Positions 16,235 through 25,988 are shown, numbered from the stretch's first letter. The stretch is 64,000 nucleotides of DNA from Megasphaera hominis (GCF_014269395.1 NZ_JACOGK010000009.1:23301-87300); one strand, 5' to 3'. Notes: generated by a model not told the origin, from the letters alone. Numbers and translations are program-made.

Positions 16235-17545
16235 ATGGAGTACACAACGCAAATGGATGCTGCCCGCAAGGGTATTGTGACGCCGCAGCTGAAAACGGTT
16301 GCGGAAAAGGAAAAGATGAGTGTGGAAGCCCTCATGGCTCTCGTCGCTGAAGGCAAGGTTGCCATTCCGGCAAACAAGCTGCACACGGCCTTGAGCCCGG
16401 AAGGGGTCGGCCTCAACTGCCGCACGAAAATCAACGTCAATCTTGGCGTGTCACCGGAACACAATAACCACGAAGAAGAATTGCAAAAGGTCCAGAATGC
16501 TATCGACATGAAGGCAGAAGCCATTATGGACTTGTCGAACTTTGGCAAGACACGGGAATTCCGCCGCAAGCTCGTCGGCATGTCGACGGCCATGATCGGC
16601 ACCGTACCGATGTACGACGCCGTAGGCATGCTCGATAAGGACTTGAAGGACATTTCTGTAGAAGAATTCTTCTCCGTTGTCGAGCAGCATGCAGAAGATG
16701 GTGTGGACTTCATGACGATACACTGTGGTATGAACCAGAAGACAGCGGAACGGATTAAACGCAATCCCCGTTTGACGAACGTCGTATCCCGCGGCGGGTC
16801 CCTCCTTTTTGCCTGGATGGAAATGAACAAGAAGGAAAACCCGTTCTACGAATACTACGATCGTCTGCTGGATATTTGCGAAAAGTACGATGTAACCCTG
16901 AGCCTCGGTGATGCCTGCCGTCCGGGCTGTACGCATGACGCGACAGATGCCGCGCAGATTGAAGAGCTGATCACCTTGGGCGAACTGACAAAACGTGCAT
17001 GGGAACACAATGTTCAGGTCATGATCGAAGGCCCGGGCCACATGGTACTGACGGAAATCGCTGCCAACATGAAGCTGGAAAAACGGCTCTGCCACAATGC
17101 GCCGTTCTACGTTCTCGGACCCCTCGTTACGGACATCGCACCTGGCTATGACCACATTACCAGTGCCATAGGCGGTGCCATTGCCGGTTCCTGTGGCGCC
17201 GACTTCCTCTGCTACGTCACGCCGGCGGAACACCTCCGTCTGCCCACCGTAGAAGATGTGAAGGAAGGGATCATTGCCGCCCGCATCGCCGCTCACGCTG
17301 CGGATTTGGCCAAGGGAGTCCCCGGCGCCCAGGCCTGGGATGACGCCATGAGCAAGGCCCGTGTAGACGTAGATTTCGACAAGATGATTTCTTTGGCAAT
17401 CGACCCGGAAAAAGCACGCCGCTACTATGAATCAAGCAAGCCTGAATGTGAAGGCACATGCTCCATGTGCGGTCGTATGTGTCCGGCCCGGACAATGAAA
17501 AAAATCCTCGCCGGCGAGGACGTATCGCTCCTGGAAGACTGCTAA
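16235..17545 (+). CDS. thiC: Phosphomethylpyrimidine synthase ThiC
   Basis: A 436-residue radical SAM enzyme that turns aminoimidazole ribotide into hydroxymethylpyrimidine phosphate for thiamin synthesis. Blocks typical of ThiC are present: [11 protein letters not shown] near residue 69, [11 protein letters not shown] near 159-169, [10 protein letters not shown] near 222-231 and IEGPGHM near 263-269. The C-terminal iron-sulfur motif is C409-x2-C412-x3-C416. The classical description is CX2CX4C, so this copy is one residue shorter. The protein is of the short type that lacks the N-terminal extension of E. coli ThiC. AGGAGG lies before the ATG. It is a single-gene unit behind the TPP switch. 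Confidence 0.95.
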   Translation: MEYTTQMDAARKGIVTPQLKTVAEKEKMSVEALMALVAEGKVAIPANKLHTALSPEGVGLNCRTKINVNLGVSPEHNNHEEELQKVQNAIDMKAEAIMDLSNFGKTREFRRKLVGMSTAMIGTVPMYDAVGMLDKDLKDISVEEFFSVVEQHAEDGVDFMTIHCGMNQKTAERIKRNPRLTNVVSRGGSLLFAWMEMNKKENPFYEYYDRLLDICEKYDVTLSLGDACRPGCTHDATDAAQIEELITLGELTKRAWEHNVQVMIEGPGHMVLTEIAANMKLEKRLCHNAPFYVLGPLVTDIAPGYDHITSAIGGAIAGSCGADFLCYVTPAEHLRLPTVEDVKEGIIAARIAAHAADLAKGVPGAQAWDDAMSKARVDVDFDKMISLAIDPEKARRYYESSKPECEGTCSMCGRMCPARTMKKILAGEDVSLLEDC

Positions 17546-17566
17546 GCGCAACGAAACGGCGCACAC

Positions 17567-17597
17567 AAAAAAGACTCCTGATAGGGAGTCTTTTTTG
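17567..17597. terminator. Bidirectional intrinsic terminator
   Basis: AAAAAAGACTCC, loop TGATA, GGGAGTCTTTTTT. It separates the convergent thiC and ppx genes and has T-runs on both strands. Confidence 0.9.
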
Positions 17598-17629
17598 TAT
17601 TTATAGGATTATATTATAATTTCTATACA

Positions 17630-19159
17630 TTATTTCCAGACGAGGAGAAGCGTAGCGCCGAATTCCTTTTTGAACTGCTTGAGGAGCTGGCTCATTTCGT
17701 ATTCCGCTGCGTTGTACGTAGCTCCCGGCGTAACCGTAATGACCAGGACGACGACGTTTTCAGCGTACGTCATTTCTATATTTTCTACGAGCTGTTCGTA
17801 CGTCAGGTCTGATGCTTCGGCCAGAGCCAGGAGTGTCGACAGGCGGCGGATCATGGTCCAATCGTCTTCTGACGGCATCGTGCCGTAGCGGTACGCCCGC
17901 ATAGTCCGGCGGCTAATGCCGTGATGGAAGCCGGCAATGAAGGAAGCATTAATCTGTTCCATCTGGGTCAGGCCATAGAGGGGTGCATGGCCGATGATGA
18001 AGGCTGAATGGCGGGCGTGGTCGTAATAGTTGATGACCTTGCCAACATCGTGCATCTTGGCCGCTGTAACGAGGAGACGTTTTTCCTTCGGCCCGTACCC
18101 GTGCAGAGGCTGTAAGAGATCGAAGAGAAGCTCCGAAATTCGCGTGACCTGGCGGATGTGAGCCGGATTCATGCCCGGTACGGTCTTTAAGTAGTTGGCA
18201 ATGCTCGCGTCGAGAATGTCGTCAAAGCACGGGCTGTCTGCCTGGTTGAGGGCGGCGTAATATTCAAAGAAAAGGCCTTCACGGAGGCCGCAGCCGCTGA
18301 TGATCATTTCGCTGCTGCCGGTCATTTCAAAGAGGGCCTCAATGACGGCCGTACCGGCTAAAATGAGGTCAGCCCGGTCGGCAGAAAGGCCGGGGATCTT
18401 TTTCCGTTCGGTTGCCGGCGTATTAGTAAGCGTACGGGCCAGCTCCATAAAGTTGTCGTACGACAAGATGTAGTTGTGAATCTTTTGCAGCTCATAGCCC
18501 GTAGCGCGCTGGTCCATTTTGGCAAAGGTACGGGCTGTGCCGCCAATACCGATGAGAGGCAGGCCCGTGCCGGCAATATAGGCAACGTCTTCCAGCTCTT
18601 CCATAATGTACTCGCGGCACGCTGTCAGAGCTGTTTCGCCCGGGTCCGTACTGGTGTTGAAGCGTTCCGTCAGGGTAACGGCCCCGATAGGAACGGAGAC
18701 GGCCTTTTCGACCTTACCGCCCCGTACGAGGGACAGTTCCACGCTGGCACCGCCCAAGTCGAAGAGGACGAAATCCTGGGCGTTAATCGTATTGATGACG
18801 CCCAGGTAGCCCAAGTAGGCTTCCCGTTCACCTGTAATGACTTCCATGGTAATGCCTGTTTCGGCGTTAATGCGCTGGAGAAACGCGGCGCCGTTTTTGG
18901 CATTACGCACTGCTGCTGTAGCTACAGCCAGACAATTGTGTATGTCGCCGACGTCCATCATGTGCTTGTAGACCTTGAGACAGGTCAGTGCCCGTTCCAT
19001 GCCTGCATCGCTTAGCTCACCGGAAACGCTCAGGCCATGGCCGAGACGGATGGCTTCTTTTTCCTGATAGAGAAAGGAATAGGCGCCGTTATCTGCGATT
19101 TGCAGGGCGACGAAACGGATGGAGTTGGACCCCATATCAATGATGGCTATTTTTTCCAT
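17630..19159 (-). CDS. ppx: Exopolyphosphatase / guanosine pentaphosphatase (Ppx/GppA) with HD domain
   Basis: A 509-residue Ppx/GppA phosphatase. The actin-like fold has the phosphate-1 motif DMGSNSIR at residues 8-15, the catalytic region TGEREAYLG near 113-121 and phosphate-2 DLGGASVEL near 139-147. The C-terminal part holds an HD domain with KMHDVGK near 365-371. It degrades polyphosphate or pppGpp. It is divergent from a second Ppx-like gene and ppk1, so polyphosphate synthesis and breakdown are encoded side by side. The 260 base divergent spacer is AT-rich and contains several TATAAT-like boxes. Confidence 0.9.
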   Translation of the reverse strand: MEKIAIIDMGSNSIRFVALQIADNGAYSFLYQEKEAIRLGHGLSVSGELSDAGMERALTCLKVYKHMMDVGDIHNCLAVATAAVRNAKNGAAFLQRINAETGITMEVITGEREAYLGYLGVINTINAQDFVLFDLGGASVELSLVRGGKVEKAVSVPIGAVTLTERFNTSTDPGETALTACREYIMEELEDVAYIAGTGLPLIGIGGTARTFAKMDQRATGYELQKIHNYILSYDNFMELARTLTNTPATERKKIPGLSADRADLILAGTAVIEALFEMTGSSEMIISGCGLREGLFFEYYAALNQADSPCFDDILDASIANYLKTVPGMNPAHIRQVTRISELLFDLLQPLHGYGPKEKRLLVTAAKMHDVGKVINYYDHARHSAFIIGHAPLYGLTQMEQINASFIAGFHHGISRRTMRAYRYGTMPSEDDWTMIRRLSTLLALAEASDLTYEQLVENIEMTYAENVVVLVITVTPGATYNAAEYEMSQLLKQFKKEFGATLLLVWK

Positions 19160-19419
19160 TGGTATACCTCACTTTGCTTATCCTTATGGCACGAAAAACG
19201 GTACAAAAAAACAGTGTGCTGAAAACAATCCGTAATTGCTTATTACAGCAGCGACTGTCGTACGTCTGTCTAGATTTTAACATATATAACACCGGCAATA
19301 TACCAGGTCTGTCTATAATTTTACATAATTTATACTAAAAAAGAAAGTATAATCGTCACAAATCATGTATAATGAAATGAAGTAAAGTGAGAATATTGAG
19401 AGAACAGCGAGGTTTTACT

Positions 19420-20976
19420 ATGGAAAATAATACCAGGCACTACTTTGGTATCATCCATATCGGTACCGTAAACATGGCCATGAAGATTATTTCCTTCACG
19501 TCCCTGGATGATATGGAGGTCATAGAAAATGTGTCCCAGGAAGTGGAATATGGCGAAGAGGTCTTCAAGACCCATCACGTCAGCTTCCAGTCGCTCAATG
19601 AAATCTGCCGTATCCTGACGGGTTTCCGCCAGCTCCTAAAGGACTATGATGTGACCGATGTACGAGTGATTACGACGACTGCGATCCGCGAAGCCGATAA
19701 TATGCTCAACGCATTAGACCAGATCTACGTGCGTACGGGCTTTACTGTAGAAGTGGTCCATATGGCTAAGGAAATTTACTACAAATTCTTTGGCCTTTAC
19801 TATCACGTGCTCAAAGGGAAATTTAATTTTGCCAGCCAGGCCGTACTCCTCATCGACATCACGTCCGGTGGCATGGGGCTTACGTGCTGGCAGAACGATG
19901 AACTCCTGTTTCAGGAAAATGTGTACCTCGGCTCCCTGCGGATTTTGGAGAACTTTACGAAAAAGCAGCGCCAGCACTTATCTTTTCCTACGGCTGTGCG
20001 GGAATTCATTCATGGCAACCTGGCCCCTTTATGGGCAAACGTCCAGGCTCACCAGATTCAGTACGTCGTCCTTTCGGGAAAATCAGCAGTGCTCTTAGGG
20101 CGCCTTATGCATATGGAGCCACAAAACGGCGTGACCCTCATCAGGCCCCGCGATTTCATTCAGTTCGTCCAGTCCTTCCACGGCCTGACACCCATCAAGC
20201 TGGTGCAAAATTGCGGCCTGTCCGAAGGGCTGGCTAACGTCATCATGCCGACGATTATGCTTTATTATGAATTGTTCCGCACTATCGATGTGGATATGAT
20301 CGTCCTCATGCGCACGACCTTTACAGAAGGCTATTCCATGCACTATATTGCAGAAACGACCAATGCGCCTTACAGGGAGCACCAGCACGCCCTGCTCCTC
20401 GGCCTGGCCCGTACCATTGCCAGCCGGTATCTCTACGATCCGGCCCATTCGGCCCGCGTAGAAAGCTACTCGGCCACACTTTTTAAAGCAATGCAAAAGC
20501 TCGGTGGCATGAGCGAACGGGCAGGGTATCTGCTGCGGTTGGCGGCGATTCTGCACGAAACGGGTAAGTTTATCAACATGCGCAAGCACCGCGTTTGCTC
20601 GTACGAACTGATCCGCCGGACAGATCTTTTCGGACTGACCGACGAAGAAAAGGAAGTCGTCGCTTGTGTAGCGGCATACGTTAATATGAGTGCTACGACA
20701 GATCTTTCCGCAGATATTGTCGAACGGCGGCTGGAACCGGAAATCGAACTTCTCGTGTCGAAGCTGCAGGCCATTTTCTCCTTGGCCGATGCTCTCGATA
20801 AAAGTCATACAGGCAAGATTACAGCCATCCGGGCAGAACTACAAGAGGAAGAACTGATCGTTCATTATGAACGGCGTCTCGACATTTCCCTGGAACGGTG
20901 GATGTTTGCCAAGGTCAGCGTTAATTTTGAAGAAGTCTTCGGTGTAACGCCGAAGCTTGTGAAAGGACAGGTGTAA
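19420..20976 (+). CDS. Ppx/GppA-like protein with degenerate catalytic motifs
   Basis: A 518-residue protein with the overall layout of the Ppx/GppA-HD family but decayed active sites. The phosphate-1 loop reads HIGTVNMAM in place of DxGSNS. The phosphate-2 loop reads DITSGG in place of DLGGGS. The glycine-rich TGEREA segment is MAKEIY, and the HD pair of the second domain is His-Glu (LHETGK). Function as a phosphatase is therefore doubtful, and a regulatory or scaffolding role is more likely. GAGG before ATG 19420 sets the start; the GTG at 19387 has no site. Its stop is only 3 bases from ppk1, so the two are surely co-translated. Confidence 0.75.
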   Translation: MENNTRHYFGIIHIGTVNMAMKIISFTSLDDMEVIENVSQEVEYGEEVFKTHHVSFQSLNEICRILTGFRQLLKDYDVTDVRVITTTAIREADNMLNALDQIYVRTGFTVEVVHMAKEIYYKFFGLYYHVLKGKFNFASQAVLLIDITSGGMGLTCWQNDELLFQENVYLGSLRILENFTKKQRQHLSFPTAVREFIHGNLAPLWANVQAHQIQYVVLSGKSAVLLGRLMHMEPQNGVTLIRPRDFIQFVQSFHGLTPIKLVQNCGLSEGLANVIMPTIMLYYELFRTIDVDMIVLMRTTFTEGYSMHYIAETTNAPYREHQHALLLGLARTIASRYLYDPAHSARVESYSATLFKAMQKLGGMSERAGYLLRLAAILHETGKFINMRKHRVCSYELIRRTDLFGLTDEEKEVVACVAAYVNMSATTDLSADIVERRLEPEIELLVSKLQAIFSLADALDKSHTGKITAIRAELQEEELIVHYERRLDISLERWMFAKVSVNFEEVFGVTPKLVKGQV

Positions 20977-20979
20977 GCC

Positions 20980-23091
20980 GTGGAATATACAGATCCTCAG
21001 AATTTTCTTAACCGCGAATGCACGTGGGTGAAATTTAATGAACGGGTATTGCGTGAATCGACGGTACCGTCGAATCCGCTCCTGGAACAGCTGAACTTTA
21101 TTGCCATCAGTGCTTCCAATTTAGATGAATTTTTTATGATCCGCGTAGCCGGTGTTAAACACCTTGTCGAAAGTGAACTGGATCATCACGATATTGCCGG
21201 TATGACGCCGCAGGAACAGTTCGATGCAATCGAAACGATGGTACATGAACAAGTACACCAGCAGTATACGTATCTGCAGAGCCTGCGCCAGCGTCTGGCT
21301 AGTGAAGGCCTGCGTTTTGTTACGCCGGAAGAGCTGAATGAAGAAGAGTTTATGTGGCTTGAAAGCTACTTTGAACGGGAAATTTACCCGGTCGTCACGC
21401 CTATGGCTGTCGATCCGAGCCATCCCTTTCCCTTCCTCAGCAGCCTGAGCCTTAACCTGGCTGTTCTCCTGCGCCGCCGCGAAGGGGATGACAGCGTAAA
21501 GACAGCTATCCTGCCGGTGCCGTCGCCTGTACTGGACCGCATCATCGCCGTACCTGTGCAGGATGGCACACGGGAAAAGCGCTTCCTCTTTTTGGAAGAC
21601 ATCCTCAGCACCTTTGCCGAACGGTTTTTCCTGGGTTGCGAGATCCTGGAGACGACGCCTTTCCGCGTAACTCGTGATGCAGATTTGGACATCGATGACG
21701 ACGCAGAAGATCTGCTGGCCGAAGTAGTCAAGTCTTTGAAAAAGCGCAGAAAAGGCGCCGCTGTCCGCCTGGAACTGCATGAAGCAGCAAGCCGTATGGT
21801 ACGGAGCCTCCTCATGACAGAGTTGCAGCTCGAAGAAAAGGACGTTTATACCATTCCCGGCCCGTTAGATCTGAAGGTCTTTTTCTCTTTTACGGGCATT
21901 AAAGGGTATGATTATCTGCGTTATCCGCCGGCCTTCCCTCAGCCGTCATGGGAGCTGGGCAAATCAGAGGCACCGGATCTGTGGAGTGCCATTGCAGAAA
22001 ATGATATTATGGTACACCATCCGTACGAAACCTTTGATACGGTAGAAGAATTTATCCGTCAGGCTGCAACGGACCCGAATGTCCTGGCTATTAAACAGAC
22101 CTTATACCGTGTAAGCAGTAAGTCCCTGATTATTGCCGCTCTGGCCCAGGCTGCGGAAAACGGCAAGCAGGTCACGGTTCTCATGGAAGTGAAGGCCCGC
22201 TTTGATGAAGAAAACAACATTCACATGGCGGCCAAGCTGGAAAAAGCCGGCTGCCACGTTATCTATGGTATTATGGGCCTGAAGACCCATTCGAAGATTA
22301 CCCTCGTTGTACGCCGCGAAGAAGACGGCATCCGCCGTTACGTCCATTTGGCAACAGGCAACTATAACGGTAAGACCGCCCGTATCTATACAGACGTAGG
22401 CGTTTTTACAGCGAATACGCTCATCGGCGTGGACGCATCGGCTTTCTTCAATCTCCTGTCAGGATATTCCGATTCACCCCAATGGAATAAGCTCGCCGTG
22501 GCGCCTATTAACCTGCGCGAACGGATTTATGAAGAAATTGATCGGGAAATCGCCTGGGCCAAAGCCGGAAAAAAGGCTTCCATTACAGCTAAGATGAACT
22601 CCCTCCTCGATAAGGAAGTCATTGCCAAGCTCTATGAAGCGTCTCAGGCCGGTGTTCATATCCGCCTGATTGTGCGTGGCATTTGTGTCCTCCGTCCCGG
22701 CGTGCCAGGGCTGAGTGAAAATATTGAAGTCCATAGCGTCGTCGGCCGTTACCTAGAACACAGCCGTCTCTTCTGCTTCCACAATAACGGCAAGGAAGAC
22801 GTCTTCATTTCTTCGGCAGACTGGATGCCCCGTAACCTGAATGAACGGGTAGAGCTTATGATTCCTATCGAATATAAGCCCCATAAGGAACGGATCAAGA
22901 AAATTCTGTCGTTGTATTTCAAGGATAACGTCAAGGCCTATGCCATGAACAGTGACGGCACCTACCGGTATTTCTCGGACAGCCGCCAGGGCGAAGCCAT
23001 TCACTCACAAAAGCAGCTGCAGGAAATGGCCGAAGCCCATACGCGGGAACTGCGCGAACTGGGCCTGAAAAGACAAATAAAGGGCCTCTAA
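20980..23091 (+). CDS. ppk1: Polyphosphate kinase 1
   Basis: A 703-residue Ppk1 that makes polyphosphate from ATP. The N-terminal region with NLDEFFMIRVAGV near residues 48-60 and PVVTPMAVDPSHPFPFLSSL near 138-157 is typical. Two phospholipase-D-like halves carry the catalytic histidines: His437 in LKTHSKI (the autophosphorylated one) and His594 in LEHSRLF, matching E. coli His435 and His592. The start is GTG at 20980 behind AAAGGACAGG. It directly follows the degenerate Ppx-like gene. Length is normal for the family. Confidence 0.95.
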   Translation: MEYTDPQNFLNRECTWVKFNERVLRESTVPSNPLLEQLNFIAISASNLDEFFMIRVAGVKHLVESELDHHDIAGMTPQEQFDAIETMVHEQVHQQYTYLQSLRQRLASEGLRFVTPEELNEEEFMWLESYFEREIYPVVTPMAVDPSHPFPFLSSLSLNLAVLLRRREGDDSVKTAILPVPSPVLDRIIAVPVQDGTREKRFLFLEDILSTFAERFFLGCEILETTPFRVTRDADLDIDDDAEDLLAEVVKSLKKRRKGAAVRLELHEAASRMVRSLLMTELQLEEKDVYTIPGPLDLKVFFSFTGIKGYDYLRYPPAFPQPSWELGKSEAPDLWSAIAENDIMVHHPYETFDTVEEFIRQAATDPNVLAIKQTLYRVSSKSLIIAALAQAAENGKQVTVLMEVKARFDEENNIHMAAKLEKAGCHVIYGIMGLKTHSKITLVVRREEDGIRRYVHLATGNYNGKTARIYTDVGVFTANTLIGVDASAFFNLLSGYSDSPQWNKLAVAPINLRERIYEEIDREIAWAKAGKKASITAKMNSLLDKEVIAKLYEASQAGVHIRLIVRGICVLRPGVPGLSENIEVHSVVGRYLEHSRLFCFHNNGKEDVFISSADWMPRNLNERVELMIPIEYKPHKERIKKILSLYFKDNVKAYAMNSDGTYRYFSDSRQGEAIHSQKQLQEMAEAHTRELRELGLKRQIKGL

Positions 23092-23144
23092 ACGGTCTAA
23101 ATGTTACAATTTTGACACAAATCCTGCCTAAAATAGGCCTTGTT

Positions 23145-23173
23145 TTGACATTCACTCCCACTTCTGATAAAAT
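23145..23173 (+). promoter_or_regulatory. Strong sigma-70-type promoter
   Basis: TTGACA (23145-23150), a 17 bp spacer and TAAAAT (23168-23173), close to consensus. It drives the 3D-domain gene at 23213. Confidence 0.85.
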
Positions 23174-23212
23174 CGAGGGATAAGGTGTTTGGTCAGAATA
23201 AGGAGGAATGGC

Positions 23213-24190
23213 ATGGGAAAACGCATATCCCGGCGCATAACGAGCATGTATGTGACCTTGATCGTACTGCTCGTAGCTGTCTCCCTGGCAGGCTTCGTCG
23301 ATCGCGGCAAGTCTGTCACGATTGATGCGGATGGTCATGCGCAGACTGTATATACGCACGCTGTGAACGCCAAAGCGCTCATGCGGGAAAATAATATTAC
23401 TCTCGGGCCGGACGATGAAGTCGTCTTGTCCACAGAAAAGCTGCAGGATGGCACGCTGGCCATAGTACGCCGTGCTGTGCCTGTAACGATTGAATTCCGG
23501 AATCAAAAGAAAACCCTTGCGACAGCTAAACAGACTGTAGGTGAAGCTGTTGTACAGGCCGGGTATGATGCAGAAAACTACCGGGCCTACGGTGATGTCA
23601 AGGCGCCGGTCAAGTCCGGCATGACCATTAAGGTCGGTGCTTTGTCGCGTAAGGAAATTACAGAAGATGAAGTCGTTCCCTTCGCAATCGAAAGTATTCC
23701 GGACGAAACGCTGGGCCAAGGAGAAGAAAAGGTCCTCCAAGAAGGGGTTAACGGCCGGAAGACCGTCAAGACCAACCTCGTCAGCCTGGACGGACAGGTC
23801 ATTGGCAAGGAACCCATCTCGACGACCCTCGTCACAGAAATGCAGCCTCTCATCCGCCACGTAGGCACGAAGGAAACGGTAGAAATCAACACGGGCACCA
23901 TTTCCAAATACAAAGCCGTCTATACCATGGTGGCTACAGCGTATTTGCCAACCGATGGCGATGGCCGGGGCATTACGAAGATGGGAACGCGCGCCCGCTA
24001 CGGCGAAATTGCCGTCGATCCGAACGTCATTCCCCTCGGTACGACCGTTTACATTCCCGGCTACGGTGTGGCCCGGGCAGAAGATACAGGCAGTGATATC
24101 TTAGGTAACCGCGTCGATCTGTGCATGCTCGACTATAACCAGTGCATGCAATTCGGCCGCAAAACCGTTCTCGTCTACATCCTCGAATGA
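23213..24190 (+). CDS. YabE-like cell-wall protein (DUF348, G5, 3D domains)
   Basis: A 325-residue exported protein. After an N-terminal membrane or signal helix (about residues 10-30) come two ubiquitin-like DUF348 modules (about 35-140), a G5 domain (about 145-220) and a C-terminal 3D domain with its aspartates in DPNVIPLGT, AEDTGSDI and NRVDLCM. The 3D fold resembles the lytic transglycosylase MltA, so the protein probably cuts or remodels peptidoglycan. AAGGAGG before ATG 23213 decides the start. It is a single gene with its own strong promoter and terminator. Confidence 0.88.
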   Translation: MGKRISRRITSMYVTLIVLLVAVSLAGFVDRGKSVTIDADGHAQTVYTHAVNAKALMRENNITLGPDDEVVLSTEKLQDGTLAIVRRAVPVTIEFRNQKKTLATAKQTVGEAVVQAGYDAENYRAYGDVKAPVKSGMTIKVGALSRKEITEDEVVPFAIESIPDETLGQGEEKVLQEGVNGRKTVKTNLVSLDGQVIGKEPISTTLVTEMQPLIRHVGTKETVEINTGTISKYKAVYTMVATAYLPTDGDGRGITKMGTRARYGEIAVDPNVIPLGTTVYIPGYGVARAEDTGSDILGNRVDLCMLDYNQCMQFGRKTVLVYILE

Positions 24191-24198
24191 TGATACAC

Positions 24199-24233
24199 AA
24201 AAAGAGCAGTCCAAAAAGGGACTGCTCTTTTTT
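24199..24233. terminator. Bidirectional intrinsic terminator
   Basis: AAAAAGAGCAGTCC, a short loop, GGACTGCTCTTTTTT. It lies between convergent genes. Confidence 0.9.
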
Positions 24234-24263
24234 GTTACAGAACTATACCACAAGGCCGGCTCA

Positions 24264-24908
24264 TCACATGTCCCGCCGTACGAAATTCGTGAAGATGCCT
24301 TTTTCTTCCTGCGGATAGGGAATACCGGCTTTTTTTCCGGCCTCGATGGCCCGGACAAGCCAGATCATGTTGCGGGCCAGGTTGCGCATGGTCTGGAGGC
24401 CTTCCTGGTCCTGTGGCGCATCGGCGGAGTCGTAGCCGTGGACCATATTCCAATAGGTCGAACCGACGACGGGCATGGCGGTCAGGCCGAAATATTTGTT
24501 CAGCCCATCGAGCGCCGCCGTCGTGCCGCCCCGGCGCCCAACAGCAATGGCTGCGGCGGGTTTGAAGCGGAACGGCTCGTAGTCCTTGGGGAAGCGGCTG
24601 AAGAAGGCCCGGTCCATGAAAGAGTAGATACGGCCGCTGGGATGGGCGAAATAGACAGGCGATGCAAAGATGAAGGCGTCGGCAGTTTTCGCCTTTTCTA
24701 CGAACTTGTTGACGCCGTCGTCTTTGATGACGCAGCCGTCATGGGTCTGGCAATAGCCGCACTGGAGACAATCCCGCAAAGGCTGGGCGCCAGTCTGGAA
24801 GACTTCCGTTTCCACACCTTCGGCGTCAAAGATATGGATCATTTCCTCAATAGCCCGCATGGTCGTGCCATGGACGTGGCTGCTGCCGTTTAAGAATAAT
24901 ACGTTCAT
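24264..24908 (-). CDS. Flavodoxin-fold NAD(P)H-dependent FMN reductase / iron-sulfur flavoprotein-like
   Basis: A 214-residue protein of the flavodoxin-like family. It starts with the FMN phosphate loop LNGSSHVHGTT (residues 6-16). A cysteine cluster C-x2-C-x2-C-x6-C near residues 47-59 is typical of the multimeric flavodoxin WrbA/Isf-type group and may hold an iron-sulfur centre. The FASPVYFAHPSG block near 81-92 is the second flavin loop. It lies 11 bases after the aldo/keto reductase gene and is probably co-transcribed with it. AGGAGG precedes the ATG. The electron acceptor is not known. Confidence 0.82.
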   Translation of the reverse strand: MNVLFLNGSSHVHGTTMRAIEEMIHIFDAEGVETEVFQTGAQPLRDCLQCGYCQTHDGCVIKDDGVNKFVEKAKTADAFIFASPVYFAHPSGRIYSFMDRAFFSRFPKDYEPFRFKPAAAIAVGRRGGTTAALDGLNKYFGLTAMPVVGSTYWNMVHGYDSADAPQDQEGLQTMRNLARNMIWLVRAIEAGKKAGIPYPQEEKGIFTNFVRRDM

Positions 24909-24919
24909 AGCATTTCCTC

Positions 24920-25912
24920 CTAGTATAGTCCGGTCTTTACGTGCGGTACATAAGGCGCTTCGAGAGAGGCGATTTCGTCTGCGTCGAGCCTGATATCCAA
25001 GGCGCTGACGGCTTCTTCGATGTGGGCGACGCTGGTACAGCCGACGATGGGCGCTGTGATGCAGGGCTTAGAGAGCATCCACGCCAGGGATTCCTGAGCC
25101 ATAGAGCGGCCGTGGGCCTTGGCTACGTGTTCCAGGTTGTCGACGACGACCTTATCCTGCACATCCGTCGCACTCCAGACCATAGGCGAAACTTCGTCGA
25201 TTTTTGTCCGGCTCGTGACGGTGCCCCAGGGATGGGCGCAGCGGCCGGCAGCCAGGGGACTCCAGGGCACGACAGCCAGCTTCCGGTCCTGGCACAGAGG
25301 CAGAATTTCCCGTTCTTCTTCGCGGTAGATGAGATTATACTGCGGCTGGAGCGACGCAAATTTCGTCCAATTGTGGACTTCGGCTATATTCTGGAGCCGT
25401 TCGAGCTGCCAGGCGAAGATGGTTGACGCGCCGATGTAGCGGGCCTTGCCGCTTTTGACGACGTCGTGGAGGGCTTCCATGATTTCTTCCATGGGCGTGT
25501 TCGGGTCGAGGCGGTGAATCTGATAGACATCGACGTAATCGAGACCTAAGCGTTCCAGGCTGTGGTCGATTTCGGCCATGATATTCTTCCGCGACAGGCC
25601 GCCGCCGTTGGGATGACCGGGACGCATGTCGAAGTTGACCTTCGTAGCGACGACAATTTCATCGCGGTCGAGACCGAACTCCCGGATATAGCGGCCCGTG
25701 TTTTCTTCACTCGAACCCATTTGGTAGACGTTAGCCGTATCAAAGTAATTGATGCCCAGCTCGATAGCCCGGCGGAAGATCGGTTTCCCTGCTTCATAGT
25801 CAAGGGCCCACGGGAAGACCCCGTTTTCCTTGCCTGGCTTGCCAAAGCTCATCATACCGAGACAAATACGGGACACATCCATACCAGTATTGCCGAATTT
25901 TACATATTCCAT
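24920..25912 (-). CDS. Aldo/keto reductase
   Basis: A 330-residue NADPH-dependent oxidoreductase of the YajO/potassium-channel-beta-like group. The start FGNTGMDVSRICLGMMSFG, the catalytic tyrosine in DTANVYQMGSSEENTGRYI near residue 60, Lys in VVATKV near 86 and YQIHRLDPNTPMEE near 143-156 are all in place. It should reduce carbonyls in the cytoplasm. A ribosome site AAGGAG precedes ATG 25912; the upstream ATG at 25966 has none and lies inside the promoter region. It forms an operon with the flavoprotein and is divergent from a LysR regulator. Confidence 0.88.
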   Translation of the reverse strand: MEYVKFGNTGMDVSRICLGMMSFGKPGKENGVFPWALDYEAGKPIFRRAIELGINYFDTANVYQMGSSEENTGRYIREFGLDRDEIVVATKVNFDMRPGHPNGGGLSRKNIMAEIDHSLERLGLDYVDVYQIHRLDPNTPMEEIMEALHDVVKSGKARYIGASTIFAWQLERLQNIAEVHNWTKFASLQPQYNLIYREEEREILPLCQDRKLAVVPWSPLAAGRCAHPWGTVTSRTKIDEVSPMVWSATDVQDKVVVDNLEHVAKAHGRSMAQESLAWMLSKPCITAPIVGCTSVAHIEEAVSALDIRLDADEIASLEAPYVPHVKTGLY

Positions 25913-25951
25913 TTTCTTTTTCTCCTTTTTTAGGTCCGCTCTCTCAGGACC

Positions 25952-25988
25952 AATATAGCTTGTCAAGTATGCTCATCCAAGCTACAAT
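25952..25988. promoter_or_regulatory. Overlapping face-to-face promoters and LysR-type operator
   Basis: Plus strand: TTGTCA (25960-25965), 17 bp, TACAAT (25983-25988), for the LysR gene. Minus strand: TTGGAT (25980-25975), 17 bp, TATATT (25957-25952), for the reductase operon. Between them AGCTTG (25957-25962) and CAAGCT (25978-25983) form an inverted repeat with 15 bases inside, overlapping both promoters. This is the arrangement expected for a LysR protein that controls itself and its divergent target. Confidence 0.7.
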
